The position numbers were made by a program, and so were the translations under genes. DNA of 64,000 nt, taken from the NCBI GenBank assembly GCA_027604705.1, contig JADHYV010000018.1, positions 1-64,000 on the forward strand, written 5' to 3'. The notes under the pieces were generated by a model that was given only the letters and a program-made list of their open reading frames with translations, was not told where the DNA came from and ran no database searches. Source of the DNA: Allomyces arbusculus. Lineage: Eukaryota; Blastocladiomycota; Blastocladiomycetes; Blastocladiales; Blastocladiaceae. Of the stretch, positions 1 to 13,300 are shown in pieces. How positions within the stretch are numbered: the first letter of the stretch is position 1; each line of letters begins with the position of its first letter.

Positions 1-60
<60 letters not shown>
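1..60. repeat. (GA)n microsatellite
   Basis: The window opens with about 30 uninterrupted copies of the dinucleotide GA. It is a simple sequence repeat that probably continues to the left of the window. No gene overlaps it. Confidence 0.97.
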
Positions 61-63
<3 letters not shown>

Positions 64-185
64 CGCCCATCAGGGAAAATGACACTCATCAAACCCATTT
101 GCGCAAGACAACGAGCGATACGAGCCACCGTCAGCACGCGTGCCGGTGAAGTGGCATCAACAAAGCCAAAAGGAGCGCGATGCGC

Positions 186-935
186 TTAGATGGCAGCCAT
201 CAGCCCACCAAACACGGCGGCCACCATGGCCGCGGGCCCCGCCGCCGCCGCACCAGCCGACGAGTCTGTGGCCATCGCCGGCTTGACGGTCGAGACGGTC
301 GAGGTCGACGTGGCCGTGGTGCTGGCCGACGTGGTCGTGGTCGTCGCCGAGCTCGTGGTCGACGTCGAGCTGGTAGACGTGGTCTTGGTCGAGGACGAGG
401 TGGTCGACTTGGAGGTGGTCGTCGATTTGGTGGTCACCTGCATACACCAGGCCGACTGCTCGTTGATGACCGGCTTGAGCACGTAGTCATGGTCGGGCGA
501 GTCGAGGCACTGGTCAAAGCACTTGCGGTACCCGCCGGACGTGGCGCACATGCACGCGTTGTACCCGCTTTCGCCGGGCTAGTCGAGGGGGAACGTTCCG
601 ATGGAGCGCAGTGAGTTTTGATGGGCCAGGTGAGGAGGGCAGAGCGCCGATCGCGGGGGAAGGGTTCGCCAACGTACGACACACTGCGTCGCTATAAAAC
701 CGTGGAGAAACGGAGGTCACGTTAGTGGCAATCGCATCAAAACGTTCTTCAGAACGGTAACGGCGCGATCCGTACAGCGCTCCTGCGTCACGTCGCCCCA
801 GCACCGCTGGAAGACGGAAATGCCCGCGCAGTCCGAGAGCGTCGGCGCGGCGTTCGGGTCCACGACCTGCGCGGTCGTCGAGGTCGCGGCAGCAATGACA
901 AGGGCCGCAGCGGCAGAGAAGGCAATCGACTTCAT
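186..935 (-). CDS. small secreted Ser/Thr-rich protein, probably GPI-anchored
   Basis: The ATG at 935 opens a classic signal peptide (Lys followed by an Ala-rich hydrophobic core, ending near TTAQ). A short cysteine-bearing segment follows to about 730. A second coding block from about 578 down to the TAA at 186-188 continues the cysteine pattern and then becomes a Ser/Thr-only stalk of about 50 residues. It ends in a small-residue ω-like region and a hydrophobic tail (AAMVAAVFGGLMAAI), as expected for a GPI attachment signal. About eight cysteines lie between signal and stalk. One or two introns lie between about 730 and 578; the exon edges are not resolved, although CTAG|CCC near 578 fits an acceptor in phase 0. 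I recognise no family. A cell-surface role is inferred from the architecture. Zoospores lack walls, so it may belong to the walled stage. Confidence 0.65.
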
Positions 936-1564
936 TGTTGAACAAGAAAAATGGGTTGGAAATGGGTTGATGGTGGGGAGCGCAGGTCGCGTCGATTGCA
1001 GCTAGTCGTGGGCAATGCGCGTAGTCGCCGTCGTCGTGCTCGCTGTTGTCGCTAGTGCCGTTCTTCGTCGGCCGTTGTCACGGTGTCGATTGAGAGGAGA
1101 AGCGTGAGATCGGAATCAAACTGCGGCAGGGTGGCAACTGGCAAGCATGGCCGAAGTCTCGAGAGGCGTGGCCGCCTTCAACGTTGGAGACCCGCGAGCG
1201 GGTGTTGGTGACCTCTTCAGTGGCGCAGCGGCGCACAGCCTGTTGGAGCGGCGCGGAAACAGCGCAGGCGGAAGTTGTCTTCAAGCCGACCGCACCGCAC
1301 CTAATCAAAATAAGCTAATAACAGCAGGCAATTCATCCTATTTTGTTGAGCTGGGAAACGTCAAGATCGAGTCGAGTCCGTCAAAGTGCGTCTTTCGATG
1401 GTGCGCAATGGGTAACGGGAGAGAGAGGGGGAGAGGGAAGGCTGAGGGATGGTCGCGCGGGCAGCAGCAACGGGTGCGCAGGCGTGCAAATGAAGAATCA
1501 AGACCGTCGACGATGACGGGTGGGATGAGCTGGCAATCATTTCGCTAAATTGCTTTCTTGACCA
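936..1564. other. intergenic, no gene seen
   Basis: This stretch separates the start of the secreted-protein gene (minus strand) from the 3' end of NME6. It should hold the former's promoter. A short purine-rich GA tract lies near 1418-1440. The open frames crossing it show no family similarity or consistent coding character. Confidence 0.6.
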
Positions 1565-2323
1565 TCATTTCAGCTGGTCGAGGTACAGCGGCTTGCCGTC
1601 AGCACCTCGCCAGTGCGAAAGGTACTCGACGAGGACAGGATCCCTCGGGAAGAAGAAGTTGATTTCGCGCGCGGCCGTTTCCGGGGCGTCTATAAGGAGC
1701 GCGCAAGGCCGATGCATGGTGAGGGTCGAGTGGATTTGATGACGACTGGAAAGATCGCCGACGAACCCGATCCGTGAAACGAGTTGCGCGTGTCGGTGAG
1801 CCCAAACTCGGCACGGAGCGACTGCGGCTGGTTGACTTGCGCGCTACAACACGACCGGCACCAGCGTCAATGTCGGAGTTTGGCTTGAGCAGAATGAGAA
1901 CTTGAACACGCACCGCACGGGGTGCGTCGGTCCAATCAAGGCCCGCCACGCCGTGATCGCGTCTTCGTTCGGATCCGGGCGACGCAAGAGCAATGCGGCA
2001 AACGGACCCGACGTCATGTACCCGACAAGACGGTCAAAAAAGAAGCGGCCTTGGTGCTCGGCGTAAAAGACGCCAGCATCGTGCGACTGGAAGAGGACCT
2101 CGCGCTGGCGCACGACCTCCCATTGGTCCCGACGAAGGCGTTCGAAAACGGCATGCACGGCGTTGGGGTCGGCGTAAAGGTCGGGCTTGATCAGGCCGAG
2201 CGTCAGGGCAAACGGCGGGCGGTCCAAGGTGGGAGGTGCCGTTGCCAGTGATCGGGCTCGAAGAAACCGGCTCGCGGGCACGCCTCGTGCTGCAGCGGGT
2301 CGGAACGCGGTTGGGAGCATCAT
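1565..2323 (-). CDS. NME6: nucleoside diphosphate kinase, NME6 type, mitochondrial
   Basis: NDP kinases move the γ-phosphate from ATP to other nucleoside diphosphates through a phosphohistidine. Three exons (2323-1914, 1843-1767, 1689-1565) join in frame to 203 aa. The chain starts MMLPTAFRPAAARG, an Arg/Ala-rich mitochondrial-type presequence. It continues with LTLGLIKPD, FYAEHQGRFFFDRLVGYMTSGP and WRALIGPTHP, then AEFGLTDTRNSFHGSD across intron 2. This last segment carries the active-site histidine of the NxxHGSD motif. The ending REINFFFP and the overall spacing match group II NME6 better than NME1. Introns start GTGCGT and GTTCGT and end TAG. The start at 2323 was chosen because the upstream in-frame sequence looks non-coding and this ATG begins a good presequence. 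The gene is head-to-head with SEC16, with 370 bp between the start codons. Confidence 0.93.
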
Positions 2324-2693
2324 GGCGCAGATTGTCCACCTTGTCGCGGCAGGTGCGAGTTGAAGGAGACGTGGAGGAGAGAGGGGAAGCTGGCGCGGGC
2401 GATCCCGGCAGCAATCACAGTCCAAACGGTCCCTGCCCAAGTCGCATCGCGCTCACGTGTCGTGCCGTGACCGGTGCCAGGCTGGCATGTCGCTCTCTTT
2501 TTGGCTCGCTTTGCGGCTCGCCAGCTCGTCCACAACGCAGCGCGACCTCCATCGCGACGCCGGCGTGCTGCACCACGACCTTGAGCGCGACCGTGCCCGT
2601 CCCCGGCACCGCGACCACGCGCAAAAGCACAAGCTCTCGCGACCGATCCCCGATCCTAAGCGTGCGCCGGCCAAACGGCCTGCCTCGGCCGCC
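2324..2693. promoter_or_regulatory. shared divergent promoter region of NME6 and SEC16
   Basis: This is a 370-bp GC-rich gap between two divergent start codons, so both promoters must lie here or overlap the 5' UTRs. I see no TATA box or other convincing site. The bidirectional role is inferred from gene orientation only. Confidence 0.5.
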
Positions 2694-5600
2694 ATGGCCA
2701 ATCCCTTCTCCGACGCGTCGGCGCTGTTTGGCAGCGCGGGCGGCGGCGACTTCTTCGATTCGTTTAGCTCGGGGAACGCGCCCGCCGCGCCCGCCGCGCC
2801 CGCCCAACAGCAGCAACCGCAACCGCAGCTGTCGCAACAGCAAGCGCAGCCGAACCAGCATCAGCAGCAGCCGAGCCAGCATCAGCCGCCGCCGTTCCCG
2901 CAGCAGCAGCTGCAGTATGGGCAAGCGCAGTACCCGTCGCAGCCCTACGCGCAGCAGCAACCCGCCTACCCGCAGCAGCAGCAGCAGCAGCAGCAGCACC
3001 AGTCGCCCTACTCGCAGCAGCAGCCGCTACAGACGCCCTTTGGCAACCAGCCCTACACGCCCTCGCCGCCCGTGCAGCCCCCACCGACCCAGCCGGTCTC
3101 GTCGGGCTATATGGGCGATCCGCCCGCTGCCGCGCTCTCCTTCGCGTTTTCGCCCAAGACGTCCTCCTTCCCAAAGTCGACCGGATCGCCCTACGCGCCG
3201 CCGCCTCCACCCGCAGCGTCGGCCCCGCCGACATGGAACGGATCGGGCGTCGCGTCGCCGCCCCCGTCGGCGCCGCACTCGCGGTACCGGTCTGCGACCC
3301 CGTCCATGACCCACGGACATTCATTTGGTACGCTCCTGTTGTATCGTTGGTTGCGCCACGTCTTGACGTCATTTTTGACACGTCGCGCGATCGCCAGGCC
3401 CAACCTCGACGACCAAGCCCGACATGGCCAACGCCGCCAACGTTGTGCGCACCGGATCGGCACCCGTCTTTACCGGCGGCTGGCAAGGCGCTGCTGCAGT
3501 ACCGCCGCCGCCTACGTGGAGCCCCGAGCCGACGGCCATGACCGGTCACGCCACCACCACCAATCCTGGCGCCGAAGACTTTTTCTCGACGCTTGGCAAT
3601 ACTACCAGCAACGCAGCCCATGATCCGTACGCTCCCTCGGGATCGAGCGGGTACCCACCGCCCTCAGCGCAGCCGCAGCCCGCTGAATACGCGGCCCAGC
3701 CGCCCACGTCGGGTCCCGAACAGCGCGCGGCGTCCTACGATTCCTACGCATCGAACAGTTCGGCTCCCAACGATCCTTACCCGCCGAACGCGACGCATTA
3801 CAACCCCTACGCGTCGAACACGACATCCAGTCACCAGCCCGCGACGGCACCGCACGACCCCTACGCGCCCACCAACACGGCTCCCGCGTGGTCGCAGCCG
3901 CCTCCGAGCACCGATATTCAACGTGCCGGATCGGTCCCGTTCCCGGCCGCGCAGACGTTCTCGACGGCTAATGACGTGGCGTCAGCGAGCTTCTTTGATT
4001 CGTTTGGTGCCTCGCCCGCGGGTGCCGACGCTCAGCAGGGTTACCAACCATCGTCGGGTCCGCTTGATCAGACGCAACAGCAGCAGCAGGACCCGCACGA
4101 GCATAAGCAGCAGCAGTACTATCAATACCAGCAAGAGCAGTTCCAGCAGCAAGCGCAGCATTATCCGTCGCAGCAGGAGCACCCGCAGCAGCACACACAG
4201 TACGAGCAGCCCTACCAGCCCTACCAGCCGCAGACGCACGATTTCTCGGCACCCAGCGACACGCACCCGCCAACTGAGTCGCCTTCCGGCGCCGCGGTAC
4301 CCGATTCGTTGGCGCAGCCGGCAAATGACACGCCCGTCGCGACGCCTCGCGGTTCCGCTCCCCCTGGACCTGGTCCCGATTTTGGTACCAGTGATTATGG
4401 TCACGGTCACGCTCCCGCGTCGGCTCCGTCCACCGAGGAAGCATCTGCGACGGGATCGGCACCTGCACCATGGGACTGGAACGCGCCGGCGGTGCCGCCG
4501 ACTGGCCAAGCACCGGTTGCGGGGTCGACGAATGCTCTGCGGGACTGGAATGCGGCACATTCCTCGCCCATCGAGCAGCGCGACACGCCACCGTCGTCGT
4601 CGCAGTCGGAAGCAGGCCACGCACATGATTCGACTCACGCTGCGGCGTGGTCGAGCGGCACCCAGCCGCCCGCCCCCGCGGCGCACGACCAGGCACCGGC
4701 GCAGCCGACATGGGCAGCGCCGTCACCGTCTAGCTTCTACACAACCGACGCGCCGCAGCAGGGCGCTGCGAGCCCGAAACCTGCCGACGCCGAGCCCTCG
4801 GTGGCGAATGGATTGGATCCGAACGCCCCCGGGCTCACAGCGCCGCTCCCCGACGTGAACTCATTTAATGGCCTCAACCGACCCGCGTCTTCTGGTCCCG
4901 CACCGACGTTTGGCGCGACCGAAGCGGAGAACCAGTGGAGTGGCTGGTCACAGCCCGCGCCCGACCGGCCCGCATCGACTTCAGCGAATGCAGGTCAATC
5001 GACTGCGGCAGATTTCTACGCAAACTACCTGCCGTCGGGTGCGTCGGGTCCAGACGCGTCGTCGTTTGCTGCACCACCGCCAGCGACGTTCAATTCTGGT
5101 AAGAGGGTGTTTCGCGTGACAGGATCACTTGGTCGAAATTCTAACAACATGCCCGACTGAATCTTCAGGCTCGACTGTGGCAATCGAACATTCCACGCCG
5201 ATGAGTGGTTTCGGCGCACCGCCAACCGGCGGCAACGCTCAGTTTGACGCGTGGTCTTCGGAGGCAACGTCGCATCCGGGTTCTCAGCATGACGTGCCGG
5301 CGTCGGGTGGTCTTTTACCCGCTGATCAATGGCAACACGATTCCGCGGCGCAGTACTACGGCTACGGCTCGACCAAGGAGCATCCAAACACGAGCTCGAA
5401 CGGGCCAGCCGAATCGGCTCACCAGGAGCAGGCACGGCCGGAACCCCAGCGGGGATACGCGCCGCCGCCGTCGTCGGGACCCATGGACGCGGCGCCGTAC
5501 GGATCCACCGATTCCTATGCCACGCAGACCGTTCCGTCAGCGCCGGCTTCGAGCCAGTCCGCCACAGCACTCGGTTCGGCACCGTGGGACGCAGCCGCCG

Positions 5601-8600
5601 CGATCCCGCAATTTGGTCCACCGCGGCCCGCGTCGCGGTCGCTCATGGCAACCGAGCCCCCGCCCCCTTCATCCTCGTTCCCAGACCTGACGCAGATGCG
5701 GTCCACGTCGGCGTCGGTACCGCCGCGCCCGTTTTCCCCCGCTGCCGGGATCCCGCGCCCCTCGTCGGGCATGGACATGGGCATGGCGCGACCCGCATCT
5801 GGCATGGGCTCGACCAAACCCTACCAGCACCCCACGTCCCCTGCAGCCACGCCCAACGGCCACCTGCCGCCACCTCCGCGCCCAGGCTCCGCCGCCGCCA
5901 TGGGGTACACGACGTCGCCGCCGCCATCGGCCGGCACGCGCACCGAGTTTGGGATTCACGGGTCCAAGAGCCCGCCTGCCGCGCACGGGCACCTGCAGGC
6001 ATTCTTGCGCAGTGAAGGCGGCGGCGCGAATCGCCCAGCTTCTACGCCACCCGAGGCCGCCCGCCCGCTCGCCGTCACGATGCGATCGCCGTCGGCGCCG
6101 CCGCAGGACCAGGTGCCGTGGAGTGCGCCGCCGCCGACGGGCGCGTACGTGCCCCCACCCATGTCGAGCGCGTACTCAGCCCCGCCGGCAACGACCAGCG
6201 CGTACGCGCCGCCGCCGGCTGTCACGGCGCCGTTTGCGCCTATGTATTCGGTCCCGCCACCACCACCGGCCGTTGCAACTGTGCCTGCGACGTCGGCCGC
6301 GGCTGGGGCCGCGCGCACGATACCGCCACTCCCGAGCATGGCGCGCCCGGTATCGCCGCCCGCACCCGTGCAGCGGCCACCGTCGTCGGCGAGCGTGCGG
6401 TCGTTCAATACCGCTGGATCGACGACGCCCACGGCCTCGGCATTTGGTGGGGTCCGCACGCCGTCGCCCGCCGTGCATGCGGGATACCCGGCAAACGATT
6501 ATGGCCAGCAACAGCAGCAGCAGGAGCAGCAGACCATGTATGATCAAAGCATGTACGGCCTGCATACGCCCGACCAGCAAGTGACGCCGACCGCGTCTGA
6601 GTACGGCGCGAATGTGCACCACGCGTTCCAGCCGCCGTTCCACGGCCACCAGCTCGCGTCGGTCGAGGAAATGTCGCCCGTCTACACGCAGTCGGAGACC
6701 GAGCAAGCGCCGGCACCCGCGGTTCAGCCGCCGCAGTGCCGCCAGTGTGGCACGTTTGGCCCGCCCGGTGGCCGGTTCTGCGCGTGGTGTGGCAGTGCAC
6801 TGGTCGAGTTGCCGGCCGCCGCAGCGACGCCGCAGCCGACCACGGCCATGGGCGTGCCCGACACGATGATCACGCCGCCCGTTGATCCGAACATGGGGTA
6901 TCCCGCGCCGTACGGCGGGTACGCGCCTGCGCCCGTCGCCCCGGCCACACCGGCCCCGGCGCCCACTCCGAGTGTCCGCGGACCCTTCCACTCGTCGCTG
7001 ATTACCTGCCGCGTGCCGCTCGCCGTTTTCTCACCCAAGGGTGTCCTGCTCACGTCGTTCCCGAAAACGACGATGCGGTACTCGGCTGATCCGCTCAACC
7101 AGCCCACGGCAAAAATGTACCCCGGGCCGCTGCACATCGACTCGTTGGCCAATATCGTGCCGGACATGGACCGGCAGTCGGGGCCTGGGCCGCTGATTGA
7201 GAAGCAGGCAAAGATGGCCGCGGCCACGCGCAGCGCCCTCGAGTGGCTGGACACGGTGCTTGACGGGCTCCCGCGCCGCCACGAGTCGCTCGAGGACCAA
7301 GAGCACACGACCGATCGGAGACTGTTGTTCCAGATCTTGCATGCGCTGATTAGCAGTTTACCCGTTCCGTCGGGTGGTGGGAAGGGGTCGCCGCCGCCGC
7401 TCATGTCGCAGGTGCCGAGCGATCAAGTGATTGCTGACGTGCTGCGGCAGCATCTCGTGTCGAACCCGCCGCTCTCGCCTGCAGACGATCCAGTTGGCGC
7501 AACGGCGCTCGTGCCGCTCTACAACTTGCTTCTCAACGGGCGCATGGAGGACGCCGTGCATTTCTGCCTGTCGCGCGGCCAGTGGACACTGGCGCTAATC
7601 TTGTCCTCGCGCGCGAGCCACGAGCTATGGACGCACGCCGTCGACACATACGTGCAGCTCGGCCTGCTTAACGGCAGCGCGCCGGCGCCGCAGCAGTACC
7701 CGTTCCAGATGCCCACCGACCAGCTCGCCGTGACCGTCAACCATGTGACGCTGCCCGTCTTCCGGTTCTTCATCGGCATGCTCTCGGGCGGCGACGTGCG
7801 CGCGCCGCGCGCAACCGACTGGCTCGATTTCGACGTGACCATGCCCAAGCGGCCCGTCGACCACGTGCTACTCTCGAGCGACCGCGCCGCCGTCCCTCCC
7901 AGCACCGCCGACCTGTCGATGTGGCGCGAAGCCATTTTGCTCGCGCTCGTGCACCGCACGCCCAACACGACCAGTTGCCTGATCATGCTCGGCGACCGGC
8001 TGCGCGCGTACGGAAGGCACGACGCCGCGGCCGTCTGCCACTTGGTCAGTTCGGCGCTCTTCGCTAATGACCCGGCGGGGCCCATACCGGCAGATACGTC
8101 CGTGTTTGGCGGACCCGATGCGCCGACGACGCGGCAGGCGCTGCTGGGTGCACTGCACACGCGGTTCCCGCTCACGTTCCACCGCGACCGTGCGGCTTTC
8201 CACTGCACGGAACTCGTCGAGTTTTACCTCGCCGCGACGGCCGCGATCAATTACGATTTCGGCCCGCTCAGTGCCGCGGCCATGGCGGGAGCGAAATCGT
8301 CGGCGAGTCCGCCGACCATGCCGCCGGGCCCGCCCAAGCTGCCGATCGCGTCTGTGATCCTGCCGCACCTGCAGGCATTCAAGCTGCGGCACGCGCGGCA
8401 ACTCTTCTCGAACGGGCACGCCGATGACGCCTACCGCTACGTGACGTCGACCATGGCCATGGTCGAATGGGCGCTGACAACGGACCCGACATGCACGTAC
8501 CTGAACAAGGCCGTGCTCAGGGAATTGCACGAATTGAGTGCTGTCGTTGCGGTCGCTGCCGTCGGGGTCAATGGGGCCTCGCCCATGGCCGCTGCCGCGA

Positions 8601-10114
8601 GCCGCGGATGGCTCTCGCAGCGGATCGCGTCGGGGCTGGGGTTGAACCGGCTCGATAAGGCGTCGATCATGGATGCGATGGGCCGTGGGCTCGATAAGTT
8701 TATCACGGGCGACGCAAGCCCGCACCAGCATGGGAGTACGCCCGTCGGGCCTGGACCGCTCGTTCTTGGGCCCATGGATCCTACCACGCGCAGTTTCTCG
8801 CCGGCGCCCATGGCGATGCAGCAGCAACAGAACCAGCAGCAGCAACAGTACGGCCAGTATGATCAGTACAGCGGATACCAGTCGCAGACGTCGGATCTTG
8901 GGTTCCAGCAGCAACAGCAGCAACAGCAGCCAACTGCGTCGTATGGTGGGTTCGGTGCCGAGGCCGGTGGCCCAATGGAGATGGGCGGCGCGCCCATGTT
9001 CACGCCGGACCCGTATGCGCCGTCGTTCGGCCAGCAGCAGCAGCCCCAAGACGCGTTTGGGATGTATGGCCAACCGCCGTTGCAACAACAGCAGCAGCAA
9101 CCGGATTTGTTTGGCATGTACGGCCAGCAGCAGCAGCAGCAGCAGCAGCAAATAGATTTCGGCAACCAAGGAGCCGGTTACGCACCCTCGGCCTCGCCTG
9201 GGCCGTCGGCACAGGGCACCGCGAATAGCAGTGCTGCGGCCGCCGATCCAGTCGACGACGACGACCTCGGGCTTGGGAACTCGGCGCTGAAGAAGAAGCC
9301 AGCTGCCCCGGAAGGTGGCGCCGCGTCGGACGAGTCCATGCCCGCCGACGACAGCGCGTCCTCTGCCAGCACCTCGACCACACAAGAGGGCGATTCGGAA
9401 AACGGCGGCGGCGTGTTTAGTCTGGTGAGGAGCCTCTTTGGCCGGCGCCGGCCGGGCTCCAACTCGGGCGGGCCCGTCAAGGCCAACCTCGGTGAGGAAA
9501 ACTCATTCTATTACGACAAGGAACTCAAACGGTGGGTCAACAAGAAGGCTGGCGCCGACGCAACCGCGTCGTCCGCGCCGTCGGGCCCGCCACCACCTCC
9601 GCCACCGGCTGTGGGGATGACCCCGCCACCAATGGGAACGCCTCGGTCGGGCACTCCCGCACCGCCCCCGCCGTCCATGGGGATGGGTGGTGGCGCTGTT
9701 CCGCCGCCGCCGCCCTCAATGGCCATTTCAGGTCCCCCACCGCCGGCGGGTGTGCCGCTGCCGGTGTCGCGCCCAACGTCGTCGATTGGGTACCGCGGGA
9801 CGCCGCCGCCCGGGGCGATGGGCGCGTTCCGCCCGCCGAGCATCGCCGGAAGTCGCGCGTCGCCCGCGCCGCCGCTCACGCCGGGTGGGGTGCCTCCAGC
9901 TGTTGCCGCGGCCGCGATGGCCCCTGGTGGTCCGCCACCTGGACCCGCCGGATCAGCCGTGTCGCGGATGCGCGGTCGGTCGCGGTACGTGGATGTGTTC
10001 AACCAAGGAGGGAGTGGGTCGTCGCCGTCGTCGCCCGCGCCAGGGAACGCGAGCCCGCGGCCGCCATCGGGCGCTGCGTCATTTGTTCCGCAAGTGCCGT
10101 TTGGTGGAATGTAA
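2694..10114 (+). CDS. SEC16: COPII coat assembly scaffold Sec16
   Basis: Sec16 organises ER exit sites and binds Sec23, Sec24, Sec13 and Sec31. Exons 2694-3327, 3398-5098 and 5169-10114 join in frame to 2426 aa. The start MANPFSDASALFGS is the first ATG before the conserved-looking acidic/aromatic N-terminus. Residues 1 to about 1380 are disordered and rich in Gln, Pro, Ser and Ala, with several FFDSF-type motifs. A Cys4 zinc-ribbon-like motif, CRQCGTFGPPGGRFCAWCG, lies near residues 1302-1320. The central conserved domain begins near 1383 (FHSSLITCRVPLAVFSPKG). It runs into the ACE1-type helical region that pairs with Sec13 (VPLYNLLLNGRMEDAVHFCL near 2 kb from the end). A second Gln-rich zone follows, then the Sec16 C-terminal signature FYYDKELKRWVNKK near residue 2225 and a polyproline tail with a final basic, Pro-rich Sec23-binding type region. 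Donors are GTACGC and GTAAGA. The 3' end faces that of the SZT2-like gene across 250 bp. Confidence 0.93.
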
Positions 10115-10364
10115 GAGGATAAGATGAGATTGGCGGGAGATTAATTGCCGTTTCGTTGGTTGGTTTGCCTTTCTGATCGAGCTTGGCTGTCAATGGTGGT
10201 TGATTTTCCTGTTTGTTCCTCCTTTTGAGGATGCCCCGAATACACCCAATGCAAGTTTGGTTTCGCAAGAATCATCGTCGAGGTTGACAAGCACTTGTTG
10301 ATGCGAGACGAAAGAAATGGACTTTGATTTAGAATTAATGGACAAAATCTTACAAATGCGATTC
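10115..10364. other. convergent 3' ends of SEC16 and SZT2
   Basis: This is a 250-bp AT-richer spacer between two facing stop codons. It must hold both 3' UTRs and polyadenylation signals, and the two transcripts may overlap here. Confidence 0.5.
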
Positions 10365-13300
10365 TTACGTCACCAAGCATTGCCAAATCACCTTGGAGAG
10401 CAGGCGCACGAAGTAATTGACAACGTCGCCGACGTTTTGCTCGCGCTCGTCGCGAACCACGACATTGACGTGAGGCGGGTGCAGCGAAAGCAAGTACAGC
10501 GCCGACTCGTTGTGGTTGACGAGCATGATCAGCTGCTCGGCCGACGCTGCCATGCCAATGGTGCGCACGCCGTGGGGCCATTCTTGCTTGAGTTTTTCAG
10601 CAATCGCTACCCGAGAGGAGAAAGACGCGACCATGCTGTCAGAAATCCGAGTAGCGGCAAAGAGACGTGTCGGATCAAGACGTACCATTCCAGTCCCCAG
10701 GCACTTGCAAGAGAACGTGCAGCCGAGGGTCCAATGCCACAAGCGACGTGCAGAAAAACTGGCGCGCCGTCGCTACAAACTCGGTGAGCTCCAGGTCGCG
10801 ATTGTCCAAGAGAGACTGCCACTTGCGGTCGCGCTCGTAATAGGCGGCGGCCAGCTGGAGAAGGGATGCAACCGCGTCGCGCGAATGTGCTCGAACCGAC
10901 TCGACCGAGGCGTCGGCGGCCGATGCGAGCTCCTCGGTGCGCTTTCGTCCGAGCGTCAGGTGTGGCCGCGCGCACTTGGCCTCGATGCAGTCGAGAACAA
11001 AGTAATCGATACCCGCGGGCACCTGGCGCATGACAATGAGCCATTCGCGACTCGGAACACTTGATGCGGGGCCATTTGATCCGTCGATGACCGTTGTCGT
11101 TACAGAATTACTGTTCTGCGGCTGCGACCAGGACCGTACGACAAAGCAGGCATTGGACTGCGGGATAAGACCAAGCTGGAACCTCACTGGGTGAGAGAAC
11201 AGGTACGTGACGAGACTCGACGACGATTCGGCGACCACGTCTTGGAGAAGGCGGCACTTGGAGTACCCGGCGGGGGGGAAGTGGTGGAGCAGGCATCGCA
11301 TCACGTCGATCACGCTGTAGACGACGAGCGTGCTCGACTTGATCACTTGACGCAATTCGAGCAGATGGTAGTCGAAGACAAATGAGTTGACGTGGATCAA
11401 GTTCTTGAACTTGGTGCACTCCTCGGTGAACAAGCGGAAGCTCTGGCGCGAGTAATCCGGCACGGAAAATCCTAGAGATTGCAGCCAAGCCAAATTAGTT
11501 GGCGTGCGCCGAGTTTTCAAGTAAGCACCTCACGCGACGCAACAAGCGTACCTGGGCTCGGCAACCGCTGTTGATGCGGTCCGTACCGCCGATTGACTGT
11601 GTACAGGTTGACGGCGAGGAAAATGTGGTTGATCGACACCTCGGCGAGCAGGATACCACCCTGGAACGACTTTTGCATGTAGACACGGTCCGTGGGCAGT
11701 GAATCCGACGACGAAATCGAAAAACACTTCCGTTCCTGTTGCTGGCTCACTTGAACGAGGCCGAGCGACACGAGATAGTCGCAGTACTTGGCAAACAGGT
11801 CCGGCAACAGTCGCGCAAAGTAGGCCCGCGCCTCGGCCGTATTGTTGTTGTTGACGTCGTTGGGCACAAACGAGTACGAGTTTTCGACGCGGCAGTTGAA
11901 GACAATCGGCGTGCGGCACCAATGAATGAGACGCGCGTAGCGCAGCACGTGCTCGAGGTCCGAGTCGCTGAACTCGTCCGTCCACGCCGTGACTGCCGGG
12001 GCGAGCGAAGTGCTGGGAATCGATGTCGATGTGTCGTAGGACGACAAGCTGGGCAGCGGCGACGATGGGGAACCTGGTCGGTCCGCATACTGTTGGAGCC
12101 GCCGCTGATGCCGTTGCCGCCACCGCGAGTAAATGTTCAGGAAATGCTGCGCGCGATGGTTCTTTTCCTGGACGGTCTTGAGGTACTCGTTGAACTCGAC
12201 GAGCTGCTGTTCAGGGACAACGACGACTGGGGCCGACGGGGGTTCTGGCTGGCCGTTCGTCATTTCGACCGCAGCAGTCGCAGCGGCTGGAGCCGCTGTA
12301 GTTTGCACCAAAGACGGTGCCAGTGGCGGGTCATGGAGAACGCGATCGTGGCGACGCTGAAACGACTGGACGCGCCGATTATGCACGCCAAGCTTGGACA
12401 GTGCCATGGTCCGCAGCTGATCCATGTGCGTGCGGTACCGCGCGACGTACACCTCGGCCGTGCGGACCAAAGTCGCAAACAGCGGCGCCTTGAGGTTCCA
12501 CTGAACCAAGTGCACGACGTCTGACTCGACCACGATCAAGAGCAAGACCGACCGTGGCACAGGCACCCACGCGACTTTTTCGTCTTTGAAGCACGGCGTT
12601 GTGGCCGAATAGAAGCACTGGTCCGCCTGCTTGGCGCTGCTCTCGCAATACACGAGCGTGCTGTCGTCAGGGCAATCAAACGCAAACGCCGAAAACTGAT
12701 CTTGAATCGCTTGCAAGAACTCGGCGCGCTTCCACTCGGCGAGCCGGACCGGGATCTGCTTGTGGAACGCGCACGGGTGCGGGGTCCTCGTACTGGCCGG
12801 GTCTTGCGCCGCCAAGAGACGCGGAATGCTCGGCCAGTCGCGCGCCTTGATAAGCGAATCCACGCGCACGTCAAGCTCGGCGTGCACGTTAGCCTGCTCA
12901 ACGTACTGCAAGAGCACATCGGCATGGAGCGATCCATGGACCCACAGCTCAACCATCCACGCGTGCTCGGCGGCCGGGTTGAGCGCGCCGTTGAGAAGCA
13001 AGTGCCGGTCCTCGGTCATGTAGAGCACAATGCACCCGATCCCTTGGCCAATGGCGAGCTCCCACGGCGTCGGGTTGAGTTTCGAGACACTGCAGTAGAC
13101 AAACCCCATTTCGCCCGGCGGATGCTCCAGCGAATCAGCAACCACGTCGTAGCGGACCTGCAGGTGCTGTGATAGACTGCGCGTCACGTCCTCACGGCCA
13201 AAGACGGTCGTAAACTGCAAGATCGACTGACGAAGGAACAGGAGGTACAACGGATCGACAGCGACGCGGATCGAAACGAACATGGACAGCCGTGGCCCGC

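Noticed and set aside
1-60. Direct repeats that might suggest a CRISPR array
   Set aside because: They are a dinucleotide microsatellite without spacers, in a eukaryotic genome.
1147-1548. 133-codon plus-strand open frame
   Set aside because: Its composition is unlike a protein, it runs through a purine-rich tract and it matches no family; probably chance.
7868-9385. 505-codon open frame on the minus strand
   Set aside because: It is antisense to the Sec16 central and Gln-rich regions; its Leu runs are the complement of the CAG repeats.
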